Source of the DNA: Streptococcaceae bacterium
GTDB taxonomy: Bacteria; Bacillota; Bacilli; Lactobacillales; Streptococcaceae
Length of the DNA: 11,092 bases
Reading direction: 5' to 3'
NCBI GenBank assembly: GCA_031270215.1
Contig: JAISYB010000040.1
Location: 1-11,092 of the forward strand
This document shows, piece after piece, positions 7,101 to 11,092 of this stretch (positions are counted from its first letter, which is position 1; every line of letters starts with the position of its first letter). The notes beneath the pieces were generated by a model. The model had not been told where the DNA came from, did no database searches, and was given only the letters and a program-made list of their open reading frames with translations. The position numbers were made by a program, and so were the translations under genes.

Positions 7101-8616
7101 CAAACTGCTGTTTGAAATAAGTAAACAAGCTTTGTGGCTTATCACTTAAAACAGCAAGCGGCGAGTCAAAGCCCATTGAGATTACAGGCTCTTCTCCCTT
7201 TTCAGCCATTGCTAAAATCACCGTTCTAATTGTTTCGTCCGTATAACCGAAAAGCTTCCACATCGTTTCCAATGCATCACTGCTTAAATCCTTCGGTATT
7301 TCCTGCTCTTTAATCTCATTGATATGTAGCAAGCTTTGTTTTAACCATTTTTGATACGGATATTTGGCAGCATAATGAGCTTTGACAGTTTCGTTCTTAC
7401 TCACAGTTCCCTTTTTCGTATCAATTAAAATCATGTTCCCAGGGCCAAGCACGCCTTTTTCAATTACACGTGACGGTTCAAGGTCAACCACACCGCTTTC
7501 TGATGAACAAACAATGAAATTATCCTTGGTAATTGAGTAACGTGATGGACGCAAACCATTACGGTCTAGTCTTGCACCAACGGTATCTCCGTCGGTGAAA
7601 ACTAATGCTGCCGGTCCATCCCAAGGCGCCATGAAGCTTGTTGTATATTCATAAAATGCAGTTAATTCAGGAGATAATCCTGCACCATTTCCCCACGCTT
7701 CCGGAATCATCATCAATAAGCTTTGCGGAATATCTCGCCCATTTCGATATAGATATTCCATACAGTTTTCAAGCTTTGCAGAATCAGAGTTTTCTTCGTT
7801 GTAAACCTCGATATTGTGTGAAGTCATCCAGTTTTCTGCCCCACGCAAAGTATTAATTTCACCATTGTGAGCTAAAAATCTAAATGGCTGTGCTCTATCC
7901 CAGCTTGGGAAAGTGTTCGTTGAAAAACGTGAGTGTGTTAAGGCAATGCAGCTCGTCATATGTGGATCTGACAAATCCGGATAAAATAATCGCACTTGGA
8001 ATGCATGCAGCATTCCCTTATAAACAATCGTTTTAGACGATAACGAACAAATAAACATCTCCTCTGGAGAGAAGATTTTCTCAAGCTTTCTGCGCAATCT
8101 AAATAAACGATCTTCAAATTCCCTAGCGTTGATAACGTCAATTGGTTTTTCAATCACCACTTGAGCAAAGCTAGGCATTACCTTTTGAGCACCCGGACCA
8201 CAATTATCAAAATGAAATGGTACATCACGAGTGAAAATCACACGATAACCTGCATTTTCAATCTCACCAACAATCGCTTGTAGTAATTGGATTTTCTTAG
8301 TATTTTCTTTAGGTAGGAAAAACATACCAACCGCATAATCGCCACTTTTTGGCAAATCAATATTTTGCTGACTCGCCTTAGTTCTGAAAAATTCATCCGG
8401 CATCGAAAGTAGTACACCTGCGCCATCTCCGGTATCTGGCTCTGCACCAGTACCACCGCGGTGATTCATTCTCTCTAACATTGTCAATGCATAATCCACT
8501 AGCTTATGCGAAGGAATCCCATCAATCTGTGCAACAAAGCCCATGCCACACGCATCTGACTCAAATGATGGATCCCACAAAGTTGTTTTCATTGCCTGCT
8601 TAGCAACTTCTTTCAT
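4117..8616 (-). CDS. gltB: Glutamate synthase (NADPH) large subunit
   Basis: The 1499-residue protein has normal length for the alpha subunit. Domain order: a 22-residue propeptide ahead of Cys23 (DACGMGF), the expected N-terminal nucleophile of the class II glutamine amidotransferase after processing; NHRGGTGAEPDTGDGAG at 51-67; AHNGEINTLRG around 249-259 in the glutaminase domain; a central domain; the FMN-binding synthase domain with GAKSNSGEGGE (880-890) and SPPPHHDIYSIEDL further on; the 3Fe-4S ligands Cys1103, Cys1109 and Cys1114 (VCSLNTCPVG); and a C-terminal glycine-rich beta-helix domain (about 1220-1460). It releases ammonia from glutamine and channels it to 2-oxoglutarate, giving two glutamates per cycle with GltD. 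ATG 8616 has AAGGAG eight bases upstream (8625-8630). All key catalytic and cluster residues I looked for are present. The gene is also called gltA in Bacillus. Confidence 0.98.
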   Translation of the reverse strand: MKEVAKQAMKTTLWDPSFESDACGMGFVAQIDGIPSHKLVDYALTMLERMNHRGGTGAEPDTGDGAGVLLSMPDEFFRTKASQQNIDLPKSGDYAVGMFFLPKENTKKIQLLQAIVGEIENAGYRVIFTRDVPFHFDNCGPGAQKVMPSFAQVVIEKPIDVINAREFEDRLFRLRRKLEKIFSPEEMFICSLSSKTIVYKGMLHAFQVRLFYPDLSDPHMTSCIALTHSRFSTNTFPSWDRAQPFRFLAHNGEINTLRGAENWMTSHNIEVYNEENSDSAKLENCMEYLYRNGRDIPQSLLMMIPEAWGNGAGLSPELTAFYEYTTSFMAPWDGPAALVFTDGDTVGARLDRNGLRPSRYSITKDNFIVCSSESGVVDLEPSRVIEKGVLGPGNMILIDTKKGTVSKNETVKAHYAAKYPYQKWLKQSLLHINEIKEQEIPKDLSSDALETMWKLFGYTDETIRTVILAMAEKGEEPVISMGFDSPLAVLSDKPQSLFTYFKQQFAQVTNPPIDAIREALVIGKEMYLGRDGDLRNDSAENCVKVKLDSPVLSTGDFQKLVKLKHKNHKVSVVSTAYNLYPETPTRLHHALEDMFKRVEELVDAGSSIIVLSDRDVNAKQMPMPILLAVSGLHNYMVDKGKGGEFSIVVDSAEVNEVHHFATLIGYGASAIHPYGAYQTIKDFNTDEKLLENYRKACEKGIIKVMSRMGISTISGYHGAQLFEAVGLSEKVINEFFVGTVSRIGGLSLFQIEEEYLKRYDYAYGEKQRDFLPSGGAFQYKSDGEHHLYNPETIYNFQKAVRQGDYALFKQYTDQMNQEVLEKPTTLRAMWEFSSKIPSVAIEEVEPVEEIVKRFKVGAMSFGSLSKEAHECLAEAMNSIGAKSNSGEGGENRARFKKHADGKWLNSKIKQVASGRFGVNAEYLMSAEELQIKLAQGAKPGDGGQLPGNKVFPWVAEIRGSTPGVRLISPPPHHDIYSIEDLAQLIFDLKQINPYAKINCKLVSSTGVGTIATGCVKAGADVVVIAGYDGGTGASPRNSVRDAGLPWEMGLAEAHQTLAMNGLRQRMILETDGKLMTGRDIAIAAILGAEEYSFATLALAAVGCVMMRVCSLNTCPVGVATQNPELRKHFSGKKEHVVNMMMFLAEELREVMAELGFRTVDELVGQTEVLKPRFVAKGKAKSLDFSRILGPSISIERKTEDPFYEKRQWKELDSFARSAIDQNLEVVIDSPINNLYRAVGARMGVWIAERYGNYQVAAGLLKYRYTGIAGQSFGAFATQGMELKLIGEANDYIGKGLSGAKLIVVPPKEASYDIENSPIVGNVSCFGANQGEAYFLGRAGERFCVRNSGANVVVEGVGDHGCEYMTGGVAVILGSTGRNFGAGMSGGVAYVYDPDKQLPSRLNQEMVDLYKVGETTGDEILKALVENHFKYTNSKKAKALLDNWETEVQHFVKVYPTDFHKINDITENLQSEGFTGDELLFQSFEVATTGKKATYVGGKN
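4126..4131 (-). promoter_or_regulatory. gltD: gltD ribosome binding site inside the end of gltB
   Basis: GGAGGG on the minus strand lies eight bases before the gltD ATG, within the codons for Gly-Gly near the C-terminus of GltB. With the TAATG stop/start overlap it indicates coupled translation of the two GOGAT subunits. Confidence 0.8.
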
Positions 8617-8624
8617 TCTCTACA

Positions 8625-8630
8625 CTCCTT
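8625..8630 (-). promoter_or_regulatory. gltB: gltB ribosome binding site
   Basis: AAGGAG on the minus strand is eight bases before ATG 8616 and fixes this start. The leader between the predicted transcription start (about 8679) and the ATG also contains a small 5-bp hairpin (TCCGT 8646-8650 with ACGGA 8656-8660). Confidence 0.75.
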
Positions 8631-8685
8631 GATGAATTTAAATTATCCGTTTGTTACGGAATGGTATTAGGACTAATTTATTAAA

Positions 8686-8714
8686 ATTCTACCGATAATT
8701 TAATTGCGTTTCAA
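8686..8714 (-). promoter_or_regulatory. gltB: gltBD promoter (-35 TTGAAA, 17-bp spacer, -10 TAGAAT)
   Basis: On the minus strand TTGAAA (8714-8709) and TAGAAT (8691-8686) are separated by exactly 17 bases, a good housekeeping sigma factor promoter. The transcript would begin near 8679 with a leader of about 63 bases. Confidence 0.75.
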
Positions 8715-8715
8715 C

Positions 8716-8730
8716 AATTTTCTGAATTTT
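8716..8730. promoter_or_regulatory. CodY box upstream of the gltBD promoter
   Basis: AATTTTCTGAATTTT matches 13 of 15 positions of the CodY consensus AATTTTCWGAAAATT. It lies one base upstream of the gltB -35, almost the same arrangement as at codY. This predicts CodY control of glutamate synthase. The effect on the divergent zwf, whose -10 is about 90 bases away, is unclear. Confidence 0.65.
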
Positions 8731-8733
8731 TTG

Positions 8734-8763
8734 TAAAAATGATTGAAAAATGAATCATTTTTA
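8734..8763. repeat. Perfect 11-bp-arm inverted repeat in the gltB-zwf divergent region
   Basis: TAAAAATGATT (8734-8744) and AATCATTTTTA (8753-8763) are exact reverse complements separated by 8 bases. The element lies just upstream of the CodY box relative to gltB (about -55 to -84) and roughly 55-85 bases upstream of the zwf -10. That position suits an activator or shared-operator site. It has no U-run that would make it a terminator of a known gene. I do not recognise the regulator. Confidence 0.6.
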
Positions 8764-8815
8764 AGATGTTTTACGAACAAAAACACAATCCGCTGTCATT
8801 TTTTAAAAGAATCTA

Positions 8816-8824
8816 TGGTAAAAT
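8816..8824 (+). promoter_or_regulatory. zwf: zwf promoter, extended -10 (TGGTAAAAT)
   Basis: TG followed by one base and TAAAAT gives an extended -10 element. No good -35 is seen at the usual distance; TCATTT-like bases stand there. Transcription would start near 8831, giving a leader of about 30 bases with GAGG (8851-8854) six bases before the ATG. Confidence 0.5.
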
Positions 8825-8860
8825 AAAGTAGCTTAAATCTGAAACGAATCGAGGAAAAAA

Positions 8861-10351
8861 ATGACTGAAAAGAAAGCTTTGTTTACGATTTTTGGAGCAA
8901 CAGGCGACCTTGCGAAACGAAAATTATTTCCATCTTTATTTAAATTATTCCAAAAAGGCATTTTAAACGAGCATTTTGCTGTTATCGGCACTGCTAGACG
9001 TGAATGGACAAAGACGTATTTTGAATCTGTTGTCATTGATTCAATCGCTGACGTTGCAGCTTCAAGCGAAGAAAAAGTCCGATTTGCTTCACATTTCTAT
9101 TATCAAAGTCATGACGTGACTGATAAAGCACATTACGTGACCCTCAAAAAGTTAGCAAGCGTCTTAACTGAAAAATATCAAACTGAAAATAATAAAATTT
9201 TTTATCTAGCAATGTCACCGGATTTTTTTGGTACGATCGTCAATCATTTAAAATCAGAAGAAATCATCAATCACCTAGGCTTTGAACGTCTAATTATCGA
9301 AAAACCTTTTGGCTCATCACTTGAAACTGCCCAAAAGCTCAATCAAGAAATTTGTCGTTCATTTGACGAGTCACAAATTTATAGAATTGATCATTATTTA
9401 GGCAAAGAAATGATTCAAAATATCTCTGCGGTGCGCTTTGCCAATATTTTGTTTAAAGAGGTTTGGAATAATCAATTTATCGATAATATCCAGATTACTT
9501 TTGCTGAAAAACTCGGCGTAGAAGACCGAGGCGGCTACTACGATCACAGTGGGGCACTTAAGGACATGGTACAAAATCACATCTTACAGGTTCTCTCGCT
9601 TCTGGCAATGGATCAGCCAAGCTGCTATACAGAGGCAGCTATTCGCCAAGAAAAAATTAAAGCTTTAAAATCAATCAAAATATTTGATGAAAAAGAAGCA
9701 TTAGAGAATTTTATCCCCGCACAATACGTTGCAGGTGAAATTGATGGCAATCAATACATCAGCTACCAAGACGAGCCAAACGTCAATCCTGCTTCAACGA
9801 CCGAAACTTTTGCCGCAGGAAAATTTGAAATTGATAATCCACGTTGGAAGGGTGTTCCTTTCTTCTTTAGAACAGGAAAGCGGCTGACTGAAAAAGGCAC
9901 AAGAATTAATATTGTCTTTAAAACAATTGATAAAAATATCTTCTCCGATAAGCTGGATCAAAATGTCTTAACAATCTATATCCAGCCAACCGAGGGTTTT
10001 AGCTTGACAGTCAACGGAAAAGAAATCGGTCAGGGCTTTGACATTGCACCATTAAAGCTCAGCTATCGCCACGATGCCGAAATTCTCGGAAACTCGCCTG
10101 AGGCTTATGAGAAGCTGATATTAGACACGCTCAATGGTGACTCGACCAACTTCAGCCATTGGGACGAGGTGGAGGTTAGCTGGAGATTGATTGATGTGAT
10201 TCGTGCAAGCTGGGATAAGTATCTCACCAAGCTTCCCACCTATCAAGCGGGCACAATGGGACCAACAGAAAGCTTTGAGCTACTTAAAAAACATCATACA
10301 CAGTGGCTCTGGCAGCCAGACCAATGGTATAGAAACCGCGGCTTGCTCTAA
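8861..10351 (+). CDS. zwf: Glucose-6-phosphate 1-dehydrogenase
   Basis: The 496-residue product has the normal length for bacterial G6PD. It oxidises glucose-6-phosphate to 6-phosphogluconolactone with NADP+ (or NAD+ in some lactic acid bacteria), the first step of the oxidative pentose phosphate pathway, in the cytoplasm. The nucleotide motif FGATGDLAKRK is at 11-21, including Lys21. The active-site peptide RIDHYLGKE (175-183) supplies Asp177, His178 and Lys182. His240 ends DMVQNH (235-240). These numbers equal those I recall for the Leuconostoc mesenteroides enzyme. The C-terminal beta-sheet domain includes FFFRTGKRL (334-342). The start at 8861 has GAGG six bases upstream. It is divergent from gltB, and its NADPH could feed GOGAT. 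No terminator is seen before the next gene, so the two may be co-transcribed up to the terminator at 10864-10895. Confidence 0.98.
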   Translation: MTEKKALFTIFGATGDLAKRKLFPSLFKLFQKGILNEHFAVIGTARREWTKTYFESVVIDSIADVAASSEEKVRFASHFYYQSHDVTDKAHYVTLKKLASVLTEKYQTENNKIFYLAMSPDFFGTIVNHLKSEEIINHLGFERLIIEKPFGSSLETAQKLNQEICRSFDESQIYRIDHYLGKEMIQNISAVRFANILFKEVWNNQFIDNIQITFAEKLGVEDRGGYYDHSGALKDMVQNHILQVLSLLAMDQPSCYTEAAIRQEKIKALKSIKIFDEKEALENFIPAQYVAGEIDGNQYISYQDEPNVNPASTTETFAAGKFEIDNPRWKGVPFFFRTGKRLTEKGTRINIVFKTIDKNIFSDKLDQNVLTIYIQPTEGFSLTVNGKEIGQGFDIAPLKLSYRHDAEILGNSPEAYEKLILDTLNGDSTNFSHWDEVEVSWRLIDVIRASWDKYLTKLPTYQAGTMGPTESFELLKKHHTQWLWQPDQWYRNRGLL

Positions 10352-10457
10352 GTTCTCCCGATATTACGCCATCACGCACTCTATTTCCCCAGCCTCTATC
10401 TAGCGGCAGCTCGGCATATTGTCACGTTCTCAAATTGGTAAAAAAGGAGTGAATCAA
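10352..10457. other. GC-richer spacer between zwf and the hicB-like gene
   Basis: This 106-base stretch is visibly richer in G and C than the other intergenic DNA. It holds GTTCTC twice (10352-10357, 10426-10431). On the minus strand it contains AGAGGCTGGGGAAATAGAG (10397-10379), similar to AGAGGCGGGACATAAG at 10921. It has no terminator and no clear promoter. It may be a decayed repeat or gene remnant. Confidence 0.4.
10444..10449 (+). promoter_or_regulatory. Ribosome binding site deciding the hicB-like start
   Basis: AAGGAG lies eight bases before ATG 10458. The longer in-frame ATG at 10419 has no such site and would add residues unlike HicB proteins, so 10458 is preferred. Confidence 0.8.
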
Positions 10458-10763
10458 ATGCTTTCACAAACCACTCGACAAACAGCTTATCCCGCTATTT
10501 TTCATAGCGAAGAAAACGGTGGCTATTTTATTGATTTTCCGGATATACAAGGCGCTTATACGGGTATTAATGAAAATGATATTGCGTATGGTTTATTAAT
10601 GGCGGAAGAGGTTTTAGAGATGGTACTAGCTGATTATCTGGAAAATCACGAATGCTTACCAAAACCAACACCATTAAACGAGATAAATCATAAATCCGAT
10701 GAATTTGTGACGCTCGTTAAAGTTGATATTGAGGATTATTTAAAAAATACCAAAAAAGATTAA
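10458..10763 (+). CDS. HicB-family antitoxin-like protein
   Basis: The 101-residue protein begins with a typical HicB partial RNase H fold. YPAIFHSEENGGYFIDFPDI (11-30) matches the family pattern of a beta-hairpin followed by a phe/pro-rich strand, then AYTGINENDIAYGLLMAEEV (33-52) is the helix that usually follows. The rest (65-101) is short and shows no obvious ribbon-helix-helix or HTH DNA-binding domain. HicB proteins usually neutralise the HicA mRNA interferase, but no HicA-like frame occurs on either strand within the flanking sequence, so this looks like a solitary family member, a kind known in Lactobacillales. It may be transcribed with zwf, 106 bases upstream; a strong terminator follows about 100 bases after its stop. 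Family membership is fairly secure; an antitoxin function is not shown. Confidence 0.8.
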   Translation: MLSQTTRQTAYPAIFHSEENGGYFIDFPDIQGAYTGINENDIAYGLLMAEEVLEMVLADYLENHECLPKPTPLNEINHKSDEFVTLVKVDIEDYLKNTKKD

Positions 10764-10863
10764 CTGCGCCATCTTAGACTAACGACTGGGGTAATCGTTC
10801 CGGTTTAAATTAACTGATGTAATAGCAAAAATATAATTGATTTTGCTGAAAATAACCCTTTTC
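10764..10863. other. 3' untranslated spacer after the hicB-like gene, with two small hairpins
   Basis: No gene is visible. AACGA/TCGTT (10781-10785 with 10795-10799) and AGCAAAA/TTTTGCT (10824-10830 with 10841-10847) can form small stems ahead of the terminator. No hicA-like frame is present on either strand. Confidence 0.4.
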
Positions 10864-10895
10864 AAACACGTTGTCTTAGCTGAAACGTGTTTTTT
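10864..10895 (+). terminator. Intrinsic terminator for the zwf/hicB-like transcript
   Basis: AAACACGTT (10864-10872) pairs perfectly with AACGTGTTT (10884-10892) across an 11-base loop. A T-run continues to 10895. It is placed to end plus-strand transcription, and faces the minus-strand terminator at 10916-10946. Confidence 0.85.
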
Positions 10896-10915
10896 GCGTG
10901 TTTTTACGCTTATCG

Positions 10916-10946
10916 AAAAAAGAGGCGGGACATAAGTCACACCTCT
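10916..10946 (-). terminator. Intrinsic terminator of a minus-strand transcript entering from the right
   Basis: On the minus strand AGAGGTG (10946-10940) pairs with CGCCTCT (10927-10921) with one U-G wobble. After a single mismatch, GAC pairs with GTC around a TTAT loop. Five U follow (10920-10916). Read as plus-strand RNA the stem has two mismatches and no U-run, so the signal belongs to a leftward transcript coming from the right-edge segment. Confidence 0.75.
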
Positions 10947-11092
10947 GTTTGATGTTTGTAATTACGGGGAACAAACAGTACCGACTAGTCAGCACCTAAG
11001 GGAAACCTGCTAAGGCACGTTGCCACTAGCTTTTCCGTAAGCCACTACCACTAAAGTGGCAACTTCATTGCCTAGAAAGCGATAAATTTTTG
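10947..11092 (-). other. Structured right-edge segment: possible small RNA, 3' UTR or intergenic repeat
   Basis: This segment has no convincing complete gene, is GC-richer than its surroundings, and is full of complementary words. GTTGCCACT (11019-11027) pairs perfectly with AGTGGCAAC (11055-11063). A second GCCACT (11041-11046) competes for the same partner bases (AGTGGC, 11055-11060). GGCA/TGCC (11014-11017 with 11021-11024) forms a smaller stem. A minus-strand frame of about 26 codons enters from the edge and stops at 11012-11010, so the C-terminus of an off-window gene is an alternative. The minus-strand terminator at 10916-10946 implies that it is transcribed leftward. It resembles hairpin-rich interspersed sequences of lactic acid bacteria, but that is an impression only. 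Confidence 0.35.

Noticed and set aside
8833..9036. Minus-strand frame opposite the start of zwf
   Set aside because: It is antisense to the conserved NADP-binding region of zwf and shows no recognisable product.
10419..10457. Upstream in-frame ATG (10419) as the start of the hicB-like gene
   Set aside because: It has no ribosome binding site. ATG 10458 has AAGGAG at the right distance, and the extra residues do not fit the HicB N-terminus.
10896..10909. Small GCGT/ACGC stem after the plus-strand terminator
   Set aside because: It has only four base pairs around a run of T and no following U-run on either strand, so it is too weak to call a separate terminator.
11010..11090. Minus-strand open frame of about 26 codons entering from the right edge
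   Set aside because: It is short, cut by the edge and made mostly of the bases that form the competing hairpins. I cannot tell a real C-terminus from chance, so it is mentioned only as an alternative for the structured segment.

Overview
The window looks like chromosomal DNA of a low-GC Gram-positive bacterium of the order Lactobacillales, most plausibly a Streptococcaceae-type lactic acid bacterium. The basis is the AT-rich base composition, strong AAGGAG/GGAGG ribosome binding sites, a CodY whose C-terminal half reads like the Streptococcus/Lactococcus form, an Mga-type regulator, and a glucose-6-phosphate dehydrogenase (G6PD) whose catalytic residues fall at the same numbers as I recall for the Leuconostoc enzyme. 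No species can be fixed from the sequence alone.

Layout, left to right. Positions 1-1213 (minus strand) hold most of an Mga-family regulator that runs off the left edge. An AT-rich, repeat-rich gap (1214-1663) contains its upstream region and two tandem terminators of the next gene. codY (1664-2449, minus) encodes the branched-chain amino acid/GTP-sensing repressor. Its own promoter, with an abutting CodY box, separates it from the terminator of the upstream operon. gltD (2678-4117) and gltB (4117-8616), both minus, form a one-base-overlapping operon for the two subunits of NADPH glutamate synthase. A 244-bp divergent region (8617-8860) carries the gltB promoter with a second CodY box, a perfect 11-bp-arm inverted repeat, and the zwf promoter. 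zwf (8861-10351, plus) encodes G6PD. It is followed by a small HicB-family gene (10458-10763, plus) with no visible hicA partner. A plus-strand terminator (10864-10895) then faces a minus-strand terminator (10916-10946) that ends a structured, possibly repetitive or non-coding-RNA segment running off the right edge.

The genes make sense together. CodY senses amino acid and GTP sufficiency. GOGAT consumes NADPH and 2-oxoglutarate to make glutamate, and G6PD supplies NADPH. Two near-consensus CodY boxes sit directly upstream of the -35 elements of codY and of gltB, which predicts autoregulation plus CodY control of glutamate synthesis. I see no obviously new multi-gene system. The points most worth following are the matched CodY-box/promoter layouts, the unexplained inverted repeat in the gltB-zwf divergent region, and the right-edge element with mutually exclusive hairpins.
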